Shown here: in pieces, positions 1 to 11,424 of the stretch | Numbering within the stretch: position 1 is the first letter of the stretch | Layout: each line of letters begins with the position of its first letter | NCBI GenBank assembly: GCA_024734495.1 | Contig: JALMQS010000105.1 | Coordinates: 654,979 to 718,978 of the forward strand | Length of the DNA stretch: 64,000 nucleotides | Direction: 5' to 3' | DNA from: Forficula auricularia | Lineage: Eukaryota; Arthropoda; Insecta; Dermaptera; Forficulidae | Notes under the pieces: generated by a model | The model's input: only the letters and a program-made list of their open reading frames with translations | What the model was told of the DNA's origin: nothing | Database searches by the model: none | Position numbers and translations under genes: made by a program

Positions 1-898
1 TAAATGGCCAAGATTTTCATTTTCTGACCCTACACCCCCCCCCACATTTTTGGCGGTTAGTTTTTGCATTTTTAGACTTCTGGGGGTCCCACTGATTATG
101 TATACAAAATTTGGTTGAGTTTGGTACAAGGGCCAAGATTTTCATTTTCTGACCCTACACCCCCCTCCCCACATTTTAGGCGGTTAGTTTTTGCATTTTT
201 AGACTTCTGGGGTCCCACTGATTATGTATACAAAATTTGGTTGAGCTTGGTAAATGTCCAAGATTTTCATTTTCTGACCCTACACCCCCCTCCCCACATT
301 TTAGGCAGTTAGTTTTTGCATTTTTAGACTTCTGGGGTCCCACTGATTATGTATACAAAATTTGGTTGAGTTTGGTAAATGGCCAAGATTTTCATTTTTT
401 GACCCTACACCCCACCCCCCTCCCCATCTTGGGCGGTTAGTTTTTGCATTTTTAGACTTCTGGGGTCCCACTGATTATGTATACAAAATTTGGTTGAGTT
501 TGCTCAAATGGCCTAATTTTTAATTTTTACCCCCCTCCACCCCCTTTAATTTTGGGTCGATATGCACCAAAATCTAATCAGCTCTTAATCTCAATGAACC
601 AAAACTACGTGTGAAATTTGGTTTCGATATTCACACTAGTTTTTGTGCTAGCTCGTCCACAAAAATTTGGTAACGCACAGACTAACAACCAGACTAACTA
701 ACAACAGACATTTTGACAAAATAATTATTATCTCAAAAAATATAATTTTTTCGATGTTCACTTATTAGGCCTTTTTTGTAGAGCGAAATGCCATGGTTTC
801 GCTCAATTTTTTTAATCAAAATAGTTTCAGCCGTTTTTGAGATATTTTGAAAAAAAAGAAGGAATGCACGATTACAATACTTGACCATACCCTGTAAT
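1..898 (+). mobile_element. Repeat family A element with internal 122-bp minisatellite
   Basis: The first 540 bases are about four and a half direct copies of a unit of about 122 bases. Each has a C-rich tract, then GTTAGTTTTTGCATTTTTAG, then a block ending ATGTATACAAAATTTGG. A unique downstream part follows (GGGTCGATATGCACC, later TTTCGCTCAATTTTTTTAAT) and ends at CTTGACCATACCCTGT. The same order recurs on both strands at about 21.4, 22.3, 26.2, 37.7, 38.5 and 57.7 kb, so this is a dispersed element. There is no coding capacity; open frames here only follow the repeat period. The left end is cut by the window. Confidence 0.75.
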
Positions 899-1035
899 TT
901 ATCTTTTATTTTTATGTGTAAACAAGACAATCTAATATTGTTATTTTAAAATGTTTTAATTGTGTTTTAATGGAAAATGTTCGTTGCTGGCTGTCTTATA
1001 GTTGAGAGATTTTTGACAAAGAGTTATATTGAATG

Positions 1036-1078
1036 AGCCACTGATGAAGTCTCAATAAAGTGACGAAACGTCTGGTAA
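1036..1078 (+). ncRNA. Hammerhead-ribozyme-like motif, weak
   Basis: CTGATGA (1041-1047) is followed by one extra A, a 3-bp helix GTC/GAC with a long loop, GAAA (1065-1068), the self-complementary ACGT and then C. The flanks CCA and TGG can pair as helix I. This is the order of a type I hammerhead with a minimal helix III. Helices I and II are only 3 bp, so activity is doubtful. It sits in unannotated repeat sequence and resembles the stronger motif in the Penelope-like element near 14.3 kb. Confidence 0.35.
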
Positions 1079-1389
1079 ATTGAATAACTAACTCTGTTGT
1101 TTAATTTTTGTCCACTTCCCTGCGATTTTAAAATATTTAATAATGGAATATTTATTAAAAAAAAAAATGTCTATTTTCAGCTCCGATTCTCCCGATTAAA
1201 AATAACCCAGCCAATGTATAGATAAATAATATGATTTATTTATTCATTCATTTATTTTTTAAATCTTAAAATTCAAAATTAAATATTTTTTTCTTTAAGG
1301 TGTTTGTGTGACCACTCACTGCAAGGTTTAAAATAAAAATCGGGACTTTATATATCACTAAGAAAATCAATCATATAATTTATTCATAC

Positions 1390-1547
1390 TTGCGGCAGCA
1401 GGTCCATGAATATGAGGATATAAATGCAAGCCAGAATTAGTAAGTCCGGTAGCTCCTGTACCGTTTCCTAGAGCTCGCGAAGTACAAGAACTGGCGGCGC
1501 CTTGTTGAACGCATGAAGGACATTCATAACTTTCCATCAGCTCCAAC
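1390..1547 (-). CDS. FAM193-like gene, exon 9 (partial gene)
   Basis: The frame reads LELMESYECPSCVQQGAA, then a Ser/Thr/Gly-rich stretch and HLYPHIHGPAAAS. The donor is GCAA|GTATGA at 1390/1389. The CPSC pair continues the cysteine-cluster pattern of exon 8. The obvious acceptor (CTTCCAG, exon from 1547) is one base out of phase with exon 8. The next AG (exon from 1540, starting CTG ATG GAA) restores phase; otherwise a small exon lies unseen between 1.58 and 2.5 kb. Further exons must lie beyond the left edge. Confidence 0.6.
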
Positions 1548-1579
1548 CTGGAAGAGATCAAATATAAATAAGTAACCAA

Positions 1580-2047
1580 TATGATAAATAATAGGTGAAG
1601 TAAAAAGTTCTGAGCCTTTTTTCTCTTTATTTCGACGATAAAATTAACAAAGTTAGGATTTTCCGATTTAGATCAAATATGGGCCGTTTTGTTCGATAAC
1701 TTTTGTCCTTTTTGAAGGCAATCTCATAATTCCACGGCTGAAGAAGTCCTCGTCCCTATTGGTGAATGGTAATGGCTAAATAAGTTCCCCGACCTCTTTT
1801 TTTTTATAATTACAAGAAGAAGTTGCACCGGAAAGGTTCAACCTCTGAAGTCCGCGGTGGACCCTTGTATCTTGGAAATAAGAGGGTTTTAGGGATTGGA
1901 TTGGAGTTGAAGGTATCTGTGGATGGGTGTCTTATAAGATTGAAGGTTATATCTTGCTGGGAAGATGATCGGAGGAAGAGAGTTCCAGTCTCTAGATGTC
2001 ATAGGGATAAACGAGTTGGCGAATGCGTTCGTTCAGTTAGTATCCAA
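1580..2047 (+). repeat. Intronic repeat remnant with coding-like stretch
   Basis: From 1823 an 81-codon open frame (VRGGPLYLGNKRVLGIG, RKRVPVSRCHRDKRVGE) reads into the MITE that follows. Weaker relatives of its end occur near 15.84 kb and 16.56 kb (GGGATAAATGAGTTAGCGAATGC). It is therefore part of a dispersed repeat, not a host gene. The family is not recognised. Related debris may continue at 2230-2440. Confidence 0.35.
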
Positions 2048-2209
2048 CGAGGGGTGAACCGCGATTAGAATTAGGTGTACACCGCCTTTGAAATTATTTG
2101 GAATTACTTTGGAATTAGATAATCTATTGTCATCTATTGTCTTCCACTTGGAAACGAAAGTGGAAGTGGAAGTAGGTGTACACGATTTTAGGTCGCGGTT
2201 CACCCCTCG
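2048..2209. mobile_element. Short hAT-like MITE (CGAGGGGTGAACCGCG inverted repeats)
   Basis: Terminal inverted repeats CGAGGGGTGAACCGCG and its complement bound a 162-base element without coding sequence. It is flanked by GTATCCAA (2040-2047) and GTGTCCAA (2210-2217), a one-mismatch 8-bp target-site duplication typical of hAT-type insertion. A second copy at 23951-24116 has its own perfect 8-bp duplication. Confidence 0.8.
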
Positions 2210-2526
2210 GTGTCCAATTTACGCGCGTAGGGGTGTTGAATCCTAGAAAATCGTGTATTTCACACAAATGAAGCCTTTGGGGGATTATTGATTTTATCTC
2301 TTCAGAACAAAAGCCTCTGCATTAGAGCGACATTTAAGAGTCTACTTTTGAAAGAAACCCGAAAAAATATCATCAGAATCATCATAAAAAAATCTACTAG
2401 GACAACTCTTTAGGTTTCCTTCGGGTAAGTTCTTTGGCTGGTGTTTTAAATAATTAAGATAGAAAAATCAACTTATCTTTTAAATTTAATATAAAAAAAA
2501 AAAAATGAAAATAATGATAAAATTAC
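2210..2526. other. Intron sequence, nothing further recognised
   Basis: About 300 bases between the MITE and the donor of exon 8. They are AT-rich, with possible decayed repeat sequence (CTCTGCATTAGAGCGACATT) but no motif I can name. Confidence 0.5.
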
Positions 2527-2977
2527 CCTGGACAGCTGCGGTGCTGTACAAACGTGGCATTCACAACTTTGTTCTGCAACAGCATTTCCCCCGCCTCCAG
2601 CGTTATCTCCTCCACTTCCAGATGATTCTTGTCTTGTAGGTGAATAACCAGAGCTTATAGAAGGAGGGGATGGAATCATAGCAGGTTGTTGGGCAGCTGG
2701 TTCTCCACCGCTAATTCCCTCTCCATTTCGGCGCCTTTGCTGGGGATAAGAAGCTCGAGAACCTTCCGAAAGAGAACTAGCCGAGTTTGAAGTAGAGGAT
2801 CCTGTAGCAGTACAACCTAGCATATGGGTCACAGCACACTCTTCACAAGGACAATCTCTTCTAGAACTGCATCCAGGGCAATAGGAAGTGGTACTTTCTT
2901 CCCAAATTTCCCCGCTTGGAGGATTATTTCCTACCATCACCATTCCTAAGGCTTCATCATCAAGCTTCCGCAAATCT
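2527..2977 (-). CDS. FAM193-like gene, exon 8 (cysteine-cluster exon)
   Basis: This 451-bp exon supplies the third base of an Arg codon and then 150 codons. It starts DLRKLDDEALGMVMVGNNPP and contains CPGCSSRRDCPCEECAVTHM, a long Ser/Gly/Pro/Gln-rich low-complexity stretch, and CECHVCTAPQLSR before the donor AGG|GTAATT. Three CxC/CxxC pairs suggest metal binding, but no known zinc-finger spacing is evident. The acceptor is TTTGTAG at 2978-2979 and joins in phase with exon 7. It is the longest exon and the best query for confirming the family. Confidence 0.75.
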
Positions 2978-3569
2978 CTACAAAGAAAAATAAAAACAAA
3001 TTAAAAAAAAAAGATATGTTTTTCTTAGCCCCCGACGGCAAAATGTCTTAAGACGGGCACTGGGTCGGCACTAGTTATTAAGTACATTTGTTGCCCATGT
3101 ACATATATAACAGTTCACAGGCATATTAACGAATAAAAGATTTAAACTTGGTACAAAACAGACTGTCTCAAGCTAAGTCGTTGAGCTCGGGCCTCGAATC
3201 GCAAGGGCGAATGTACTCCCGGCATAAGCCAACACAGGACACGAAAGAAGAATAAGAATAAGATATATTCTCATCAGAATAAACAATTTTTTGACATTTA
3301 AGTCGTTTTCAAATATTTGTCAAATAATCCAAAGGGAGAGAGAGGAAAACGTTTTCTATTCAAATAACTTCACAAGTACTTGAAAACGACTCCAGAATTA
3401 GAGTATCAGAGCGTTGTGCATTCTAATGAGAATATCATTAAAAATGTCTAATCTAAGTTATTTAAACATTTTTCGAATATTTAAATAAGAAAAGCGCTGA
3501 CGGGGGAGTCCCTTATCCCTCTCCTCACGAGTGCGTGTCAGCTTGGTCTGAGAGAAGCATATATCTAAA
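2978..3569. other. Intron 7 debris
   Basis: AT-rich intron sequence with no gene. A degraded GC-richer patch at 3030-3240 (CCCCGACGGCAAAATG, TCGTTGAGCTCGGGCC) looks like old repeat. A purine-rich run AGGGAGAGAGAGGAAAA lies near 3340. Confidence 0.4.
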
Positions 3570-3800
3570 GGCCGGTGCACACGAGGCTTATTTTAATGAT
3601 TTTTTGTCTGCTTGGTCCTACTCAAAAGCATCCCAGGAGCAAGACGGAAAATAGAATATGTCCTATCTTTAAAATCAAGCAAGCTAGCTAGAAATACAGC
3701 CAGCAGTGACGTCATTTTGATTCCGACAGACCTCAAAATTGCAAACCAGAGCTCCCACCCCAAAAACAGGTAGAAGAAAAAGCCTCGTGAGCAGCGGGGG
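3570..3800. mobile_element. MITE with GGCCGGTGCACACGAGGC-type ends
   Basis: The left end GGCCGGTGCACACGAGGCTT and the right end AAGCCTCGTGAGCAGCGGGG are imperfect inverted repeats about 230 bases apart, with no coding sequence between them. The size and ends suggest a non-autonomous DNA transposon. No clear target duplication was seen. Confidence 0.55.
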
Positions 3801-3954
3801 TAAGAGAAATTATATTCCAAGTTATTTGATTTCCCCTCAAGTTCCGTTCCTTCACCCAAATATCTAATCCTTCAACGCGAGCTAATCAAATATTAATAAT
3901 AATATATTATCTGGTATGAAAAATGAAAAAATTTAACTAGAAATAAATTGACAC

Positions 3955-4430
3955 GTTCAAATGTGGCCATCCACTTGTCTTTACCATACACTTCTGGTTG
4001 AGTTTGGTACAAGGGCCTAGATTTTAATTTTTTGCCCCCCCCCCCCAATTTGTTTTTGCATTTTTAGTGTTCTAGGGGCCCACTGATTATGTATACAAAA
4101 TTTGATTGAGTTTGCTCAAATGGCCTAGATTTTTATTTTTTGACCTTTCGACCAAACTATGTATACAAAATTTGGTTAGTTTTTCATTTCTAGTCTTCTG
4201 CTGGTCCACAGAATATGTATACAAAATTTGGTTGAGTTTTGTCAAAAGGGCTAGAATTTTTATTTTTGACCCCCCCCCCCATTTTTTTGGCTGGTTAGTT
4301 TTTGCATTTCTAGCCTTCTGGGGTCCACAGAATATGTATACAAAATTTGGTTGAGTTTTGTCGAAAGGGCTAGAGTTTTTATTATTGACCCCCCCTTTTT
4401 TTTGTCTGATAATGTTAAAACACATTAAAA
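3955..4430 (+). mobile_element. Family A fragment with three decayed minisatellite units
   Basis: Begins at GACACGTTCAAATGTGGCCA, the left end of family A, followed by three variants of the 122-base unit (GTTAGTTTTTGCATTTCTAG, ATGTATACAAAATTTGG) with poly-C tracts. The unique right-hand part of the family is missing. It lies in intron 7 of the FAM193-like gene. Confidence 0.65.
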
Positions 4431-4616
4431 AAAAATTATTTTAAGTTTTTTTCTAGTTAAATTTTTTTCATTTTTTTATACCCTAATGTGGTAGATCTTT
4501 ATGCCCCACCCTGTATAATAATTCTAGTAATTTTCTACAATTATATTTTTCCTGACTTTTTTATAGCTTAGTATGCAATAGTAATATATATATATAAAAA
4601 CTGTTTTAAAAAATAC

Positions 4617-4727
4617 CTAGATGTTTTATCCCAAATTTTTTCTTGAAAATATTTCCTTTGGGCTTTAAAGAGCTCCCAATCTTCCCGAAGCATTCTTTGT
4701 TTAGCCTTGATGGTAGCTTGTTCAGCA
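4617..4727 (-). CDS. FAM193-like gene, exon 7
   Basis: 111 bp. One base completes an Asn codon, then AEQATIKAKQRMLREDWELF followed by KAQRKYFQEKIWDKTS, leaving two bases for an Arg shared with exon 8. The acceptor is TTTTTTTAG and the donor AG|GTATTT. The segment is strongly helical and charged, like a coiled coil. Confidence 0.75.
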
Positions 4728-4803
4728 CTAAAAAAAATAAAGAAAATATTAGGCAATAGATTTTTATTTCAATATATAAAGAATTCTAGGGAAATAATCT
4801 TAC

Positions 4804-4934
4804 TTATATTGTTCAACTAGAGTTTCTGTATCTCTCCACATTGCACCTATCAAACTCATCTCATCGTCAAAAGCCAAATAGCTATGAACAAGTTCAGCAT
4901 GTTCTAAGATCTTTTCAGGCAACATATTACGCAG
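4804..4934 (-). CDS. FAM193-like gene, exon 6
   Basis: 131 bp in phase 0: LRNMLPEKILEHAELVHSYL, then AFDDEMSLIGAMWRDTETLV and EQY, plus two bases. The acceptor is TTTTAG and the donor AA|GTAAGA. It is separated from exon 7 by only 76 bases, the shortest intron of the gene, and matches exon 7 in phase. Confidence 0.75.
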
Positions 4935-4979
4935 CTAAAAATAAAATAGAATATGGATTATTTTGAAAGTTTATAACAG

Positions 4980-5350
4980 AAAAATAAGGACAAGTTTTTA
5001 TGTGTGACTTTTTTATTTAATTGAAAAGTTTTTGTTGTGCCGAGAGTAGCAGAGTTGTTGATTCACAAAGAGAAACAAAAGAGGTTGTCCTCTGCTTGAT
5101 GCAAATAAACATACACATATATATATATCTCGATATAATATATATGTGTATGTTTATTTGCATCAAGCAGAGGACAACCTTCTTGTTCTCTTTGTGACTT
5201 TTATTTATCAGCCAACGTTTCGTCGACTTTGTCAGACTCCTTCAGGGCTTCAAATAGTCATGTCACAGCCCTGAAGTAGTCGGCAAAAGTCGATTAGAAC
5301 TTTGACTGATAAAATAAAAAAGTCACACATAAAAACTTGTCCTTATTTTT
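4980..5350. mobile_element. Fold-back element with hammerhead-like arm, interrupted by another palindrome
   Basis: The outer arms are GGACAAGTTTTTATGTGTGA and its complement near 5320-5340. The right part carries CCAACGTTTCGTCGACTTTG and TCCTTCAGGGCTTC, the same module as the cleaner copy at 17102-17308. A second inverted repeat (GAGGTTGTCCTCTGCTTGAT and complement, about 5030-5205) is inserted in its left arm; it matches the arms of the element at 59.5-61.4 kb. Confidence 0.65.
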
Positions 5351-5412
5351 CTGTTATAAACTTTCAAAATAATACAAATTATGGACGGAAATTATAATAA
5401 TAATATGGATTA

Positions 5413-7276
5413 TAGCGTTGTTAAGAGAAACTAGATACAAGTATCTAGATACATGTTTGAGTACTAAGATCTAGATATTTGGACAAATATATCTGTATCT
5501 AGGTACAATTTTAAGCCGTATCTATTTAAAAAAAGATAAAAGATACATCTTAACTCTGAACAAGTTCTAAGATCTTTTCAGGCAATTTATTAGGGAACTA
5601 AAAATAAAATAAAACATGAGTTAGAGGATTGTTAAGTAACTTCTTCTTCAAGTGCCATACTCGATTCCGAGCGTCGGCGATTACTATGGAGAGTATCCTC
5701 TCCATTGCAATTTTCCTGGGTAAATTTGTTAAGTAACTAGATACAATTGTGGTTTGTGTGAAATTTGAGGAGTTTCGGAAACACCTCAAATTTCACACAA
5801 ACCACAATTATATAAAACGGGAAACCTTGGCTTCAGGAACAGTGTGGACCTTCTAACTAGATACATTTTTGTATCTATATATTTGGAGAAAATGTATCTT
5901 CTATTGAGATACAATTTTCAGCGATATCTATTTAAAAATGATACAAAATAAATCTTTAGATTCAAATTTTTACTTGAAACCGACCATTTGCTCAGTCAGA
6001 TAGTGCGTGACTTGTCACGTACCCCTGATTTCTCTCAGTTAAAGTAAAGTCCAAAGTAAATGTTAGAATATTTTAATTTACATTTATCCCAGAGAGGTAA
6101 GAAAAAAACCGTTTAAATAGGCTATATTATTGGTTAATCACCCTGTATATTCTAATTTTACAACATATTTATTCGATCCGTGCGCAACAGAAGCAGCGCC
6201 ATAGGTGATACTTTTAATAACTTCAGGTACAATCTACCTGCTTATTTAGCATTCATCTGTGTAAATTAACGTGTATTTTACTGAATCAAAAAGTGTTTAA
6301 TTATTTTACTCTAACTTATAAAGTGAATCAATTGATGATGAATTCAAGTAAAAAAGAAGTTTTCAAGTGCACGAGATTTACTTGCAAATTTAACACTGCA
6401 AGATGAAAATATTACATCCTGTGACTAGATAACTGGCAACGTTGAAACCAACGTAGATTTTTTAGCTGATGACGATGATTTTAGGAAAAATTGTACTCTA
6501 TTTGTAGTAAATATGACCGATTAAACTTCTGTGATACGGAAACACAAATCTAAGTTCCAAGAAAAATGTATAATAAAGTCAAGTCTAATTCAAGTACAAC
6601 AAATAATGTTGAAATAAGCGAAACCGAAAAATTTGCAAGCACACATCAAGATATACAAAAATGTACAACTGGATTTCATGGTTATTTGTCAGTAAAAGAT
6701 ACTCAACACTTCGACGACAACAACGCTGACCTCACTTAGTTTCATACCATTATTAAAATCGATTGAATGGGTAATTTTTTCAAAGCCAGTTTTAATAATT
6801 TTATCCATTATGACATTTCATGAAGGTTAACCTCAATAAGGATATTTAAAGATTTTTTTAATTGAAAAATTATATTTTTCAAGCTATTATTTTAATCGTT
6901 TATTAACAAATTTATTTATTACGGAAATCTATGATTATTTTAGCTTTTAAATATTGTATTTTTATTATATTATACACTATTATTGTACCTGAAGTTGTTT
7001 TTTTGGCCATAGATGGCGCTAAGCGTGGTTGCGCACGGAGTGAATATCTTACGTAGTTTTGTATAATTTAAGCATTTGAATGTTAGTAATCAAAAATATT
7101 TGAGACTTTTTTTGCAAACATTATCCAACTATATACTTAACCTGAAATTTTTTATATCTGGACTTGTATTTAAATGTTTCGGAAAATTTGTATCTGCATC
7201 TGTATCTAAATATATTTTACAAGAGCACTTGTATCTGTATGTAGATGCTTTTAAAAGTGTATCTTTAACAACACTA
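5413..7276. mobile_element. Long non-autonomous DNA element, tentatively hAT-like
   Basis: The left end TAGCGTTGTTAAGAGAAACT and the right end TTTAACAACACTA are rough inverted repeats. The flanks TGGATTAT and TAGGTTAT could be a decayed 8-bp target duplication. Subterminal sequence is rich in GTATCTAGATAC-type motifs on both sides (5430-5540, 5860-5950, 7150-7260). Nested inside is a second pair of inverted repeats, CCGTGCGCAACAGAAGCAGC at 6179 and its complement near 7015-7042, enclosing about 860 AT-rich bases. No transposase is readable. Confidence 0.45.
5738..5815. repeat. Near-perfect 30-bp-arm hairpin
   Basis: ATTGTGGTTTGTGTGAAATT is followed by TGAGG, a loop around AGTTTCGGAAAC, and the exact complement CCTCAAATTTCACACAAACC. 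It could extrude as a cruciform, or be a tiny fold-back element inside the larger repeat. Confidence 0.8.
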
Positions 7277-7341
7277 ATAGGTTATATGATTGAATAATTT
7301 CTAAATTTCAATGGTACGCTAATAGGAAATTAAACATTTAC

Positions 7342-7529
7342 CTGAACTATATATAAAGGTAAATTATTTTGGACTAGTGGATCAGTGTAGACGAAGCTTT
7401 GATAGAGATGTTTATTAAGTATTTCCCATGTGATATTGAACTGCTTTAGATGATCATTTTCTAGCTCTTCAAGAATTGGTGTAAGTTGTGCAGCTGCTTC
7501 GCTTAATTTTTCATAACCATCGAGTAGAC
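7342..7529 (-). CDS. FAM193-like gene, exon 5
   Basis: 188 bp. Two bases complete a Gly codon, then LLDGYEKLSEAAAQLTPILE, ELENDHLKQFNITWEILNKH, LYQSFVYTDPLVQNNLPLYI and VQ, ending in phase 0. The acceptor is ACAG and the donor CAG|GTAAAT. The pattern ENDHLKQFxxTWExxNKHLxxxxVxxxPLxxxNLP was the main basis for the FAM193 call. Confidence 0.8.
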
Positions 7530-9429
7530 CTGTACATTACAATTGTCAGATAAAATAAATAATAGAAGAAAAAGATTAAATGAAATTTTAATTTGGAAAA
7601 GAAACGTTTGAATTTGTATAAATTTTATTAGGTGTAGTTAAGGAAATAATAATTCAAGTGTGATTGGAACTCGCATACCGAAGATTCCGTACCTACAATC
7701 TAATTAGAATTCCTAATTAATGAACTTTGTTTTTAACGAAATTTTAAACCGAACGATTGATCTACTTGTAAAATATTTATTGTTAAAATGTCTAAAAATA
7801 AAGACCAAGTAATATTTTTTCTATAATTTTTTACAAAATACTTGAGATATTAAAATCGTTCTTACTTGTCGTTCATAAGGGGAGAAATTTTAAACATTTT
7901 AAGAGGTTTCCAATTCGCATTAAGTATAAAAATTGGAGAAAAATGGGTGCAATTAACTTAGATGTTAGCGTAACAGATACAGTTGTTGCCACTCTACTAG
8001 TCATTACCACCTATTCGTTCATGTTTAAAATATAAGGTTGCCGAAAATAAATTTGGCGGGGAAGATTTTCGGTGAATATTTCAGTAATATAATCTAACAT
8101 ATGGCAGGACCACGGCTTCGTTTCGTCTGCTATTCCATTAATGGTGTTTGTTTTCCCCTGACGCCATGCTAAGTATTTTAAATTAAATTTAAGGTTAACC
8201 TAGTCTAAATATATTTTTGTAGACTTGGAATATTGTTCTGTAATAGTTGGGATGTGATTTTTCGATTGATGAGATAGTCTAGATTTTTATAAATTATGAA
8301 ATGTTGCCGGGGTTTGGGGGTGGCAACTATTGGGCGATCAATTTCCACTATTATCAGTTGTTGCCACCCTGTGGCAACAACTGTATATCTTAATTTAGAA
8401 TTCTGCAGGGTAGATGTCTTGAGCAAATCTACTAAACGGAATTTTTAACAAATTATAAATAAATTTGTTTTTCTAGTATATTTATACAAATATAGAAATT
8501 ATCAAATTAATTAAGATGGACCATATCTTTTTTCGCTCTCTTGGTTCAGGATGGAGAATCAGCTGGACCTCAATGGTTCTTATAAAACGGTAGTCTGGCT
8601 AAGTATTCTCTAAAATTTCGCTTTATAAAAATATCTTTGAATTTCTTAAAGATTAATTTAATTAACTGTATATCTCGCAAATTTTACGTGAATTCTCAGA
8701 AACCCTCTTGATACACTGGGACCAAGCATTACAGTTATTGCCACCGGTGGCAACTACTGTGGTGGCCACTACTGCATGGCTAATTTATTAAAGTATAGAA
8801 AATTTTTTTATAAACAAGCACTTTCCTGGAAAAATAACTATTTAGTTTACGAGCTACAATTCTCAAACAGATAGAGAGTATATTGACAGTAAAATAGTTC
8901 CATTTTTATGTTTGTATGGAATGCTAAAATTTTTTTTTTTTTTAAATAAAAACAAGCAAAAGTGAATTAAATGGGTGAAGTTATAAAAAAAATTGACAAT
9001 TTCGTCATTTCAGTAAAATAAAATACAATTTGGAGATAAATTTCTCATGTTTATGTATTTATGGTGATAAGGTATTTTTTGTTTTGTTAATCAAATTGAG
9101 AAAAACGAGTTTTGTGAGGAGCTTTAAGAAAAATTTACAAAAGTAAATAATATCCTTGAAATGAATTGATGAAAATTGTTTATTGAATGTTAAAAAATTA
9201 TTTTTATTATAAAATAGACACCAGTTTCTATATTATTGTATTCCATTTTTGAAATTTTGACCATTAATGGTAACCTCTACTGCAAACATGGAAAAATCGA
9301 CTTAAAATCAAAGACTAAAAAGAATCCTCAAGAATTAGATGAGAATCGATGGCTATTATATTATATATAACGACAAACTGTTTCTTATGGAAAACTAACC
9401 GTAATTAAATATATTTCATATGTTTATTC
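7530..9429. other. Intron 4 part: TTGCCAC motif cluster, otherwise unassigned
   Basis: AT-rich intron. Between 7985 and 8770 the motif TTGCCAC or its complement occurs at least seven times. Examples are the dyad AGTTGTTGCCACCCTGTGGC with its mirror at about 8355-8382, and TTGCCACCGGTGGCAACTAC at 8738. Nothing coding was found. Confidence 0.4.
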
Positions 9430-10600
9430 AAGAATTATGTTCTTTTTTAATTTCTTGAAGTGCTTTTTTGGTCCAGTTAAATTGATCTCTAAAGGGCCCC
9501 TCGCGGGAAAGTTTTGGGGTAGTTCTGATTTCTTGATCCTTTGTGTATTTTGGTCTGCTGAATCCGAATCTTAGGTTTGCTAACGTGAGGGGCCATTGTC
9601 GAAAATGCAAAAAAAGGTAAAAAATCTCATTTTTTGGCGGTTTTTTGCTTATAACTCGAAAACTATCAACTTTTCGTAAACAACCCTCCTATTCAAAATG
9701 AAAGTTCATAAAATTTCCTACAAAGGATATGATCCGAATCCTCAAAAGTGTCATGGATTCTATAAATCTAAGACTTTTATAAAAAAAGTGGTCCAAGTAA
9801 ACGATCAAGTCTACAAAATTTCCTAGACAATGAGATGGAAATCAAATTTATAGGATGAGTGGTTTTCATTTTATCAAGGAAAAAGTGCAATTTTTTGAAA
9901 AAATATCTTTTTTAACAAAAAAGTGGTCCAAGTAAACGTTCGACAACAAAGTTTTCTAGAGAATGAGATAGAAATCAAGTTTCTGCTTGAGTGGTTTTCA
10001 TTTTATGAAAAACTGCGATTTTTTGCAAAAAATCGCAGTTTTTAAAAAATTTAACCTAATTGCGGCACGGGTTACCATTATCCAATTAACATCAAACTTT
10101 GTTTTAATTGTATCAAATTTAATCTAGTTTAAAAATGTATAGAGTGGTCTTTGTCGAAAACGTGCTCTTTCATGGTCAAAATGGGTAAAAAAAATCGAAA
10201 AAAGTGCAAGTTTTTGGGATTTGCGGAAACAGAAAAAATACTCCAATTTTCAACTAGCGCTTGAGCAAGAACGGTTGGTCGGAGAAAAAATCTAACTGAT
10301 GAAATTTGTAGGAATTTTTATGATCTTTCATTTTGAATAGGAAGGTTATTTACGAAAAGTTGATAGTTTTCGAGTTATAAGCAAAAAACCGCCAAAAAAT
10401 GAGATTTTTTACATTTTTTTTTTCATTTTTGACAATGTTCCGTCACGAAATTTTGTTACCAATCCTCAGATTCGGATTCAGCACACTCAAAAACATAAAG
10501 CGTTGAAGAAATTACAACTACCCTAAAACTTTCCGAGTAAAAACACAATTTAACTGGGCTATTTGTTTTAATAAAAAAAAATTCCACTAAATATTTTGCT
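9430..10600. mobile_element. 1.1-kb fold-back element
   Basis: Sequences at about 9465-9740 return in reverse complement at about 10290-10565. Shared blocks include CAGTTAAATTG, CTGATTCGGATTCAGC-like sequence, CATTTTTTGGCGGTTTTTTG, AACTCGAAAACTATCAACTT and TATTCAAAATGAAAG. The arms are about 270 bases and diverged. The 550-base centre has internal AAAAAGTGGTCCAAGTAAACG repeats and no open frame of note. Confidence 0.7.
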
Positions 10601-11281
10601 TTGTGGATTGACCCCTTCCATGAAAATTTTCTGGCTACGTCACTGATTTTCACAAATTATTCTTTTGATCTAGGTTATGAGAATTGAGTTATCGCGAGAA
10701 GTAAATATATTTTCTGATCAGTTTTTAAAATTATTACATGGCTAGATTGCACTCAGGGTCGGAGAACAGTGGGTTTTAGCGATATTTCGAATCCGTCAAG
10801 CAAAGCACGTCGATACAAAGTGATTTTAAAAAATTGCAAGACAAAATCTATAGTTTATAGCCCTGGAGATAATTTAATAAAATATCGAAAACTTGGAGAT
10901 AATCAATTAAGATGCTTTTTTGTGATCGAAAAGCAGATAGGTTTTCAAAATGTTTACGGTTGATCCACAAATTCAAACAGATATTATATTAATTCTTTTT
11001 TTATAAAAATCTCATTTATATATTACGAGATCCATTCCAACACAATCTCTGAATATATAACATTATACAACCAAAAACATTTTTAATATGTCAACTAAAA
11101 CATTTGACACTAAAAATAAAGAAAATAAATAAATATAATATTGAAACTAACTTGATCGTTTTTTAACCATCCTGCATAAAATTATTTAGAATTAGTGATT
11201 TTATTTAATATAATGTCATATATTATAAACAAATCCAATCGTTACGTTTCTGAATGATAAATGTGTAGTTTATATGCTAAC
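10601..11281. other. Intron 4 remainder, nothing recognised
   Basis: AT-rich sequence without splice-bounded exons, motifs or repeats that I could match elsewhere in the window. Confidence 0.5.
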
Positions 11282-11424
11282 CAGATAAAAAGATCTGGGC
11301 TTGTTCAGGTGTTTGTTGTTCTGGATGCAATAATTCCAACTGTCTGACTTTGGCTTCAATTACAAATTCTTGTGCCTGAGCCTCAAGTCTTTGAAACAAT
11401 TGATGGGGATCACGAGAGCAGAGC
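11282..11424 (-). CDS. FAM193-like gene, exon 4
   Basis: 143 bp. One base completes a Gln codon, then LCSRDPHQLFQRLEAQAQEF, VIEAKVRQLELLHPEQQTPE, QAQIFLS and one base. The acceptor is TTTTTAG and the donor CTG|GTTAGC. The DPHQLFQRLE block is characteristic of the family as I remember it. Confidence 0.78.

Noticed and set aside
115..440. Two overlapping 65-67-codon open frames on plus with similar Pro/Phe-rich products
   Set aside because: They follow the 122-base minisatellite period of family A; the translation simply repeats with the DNA.
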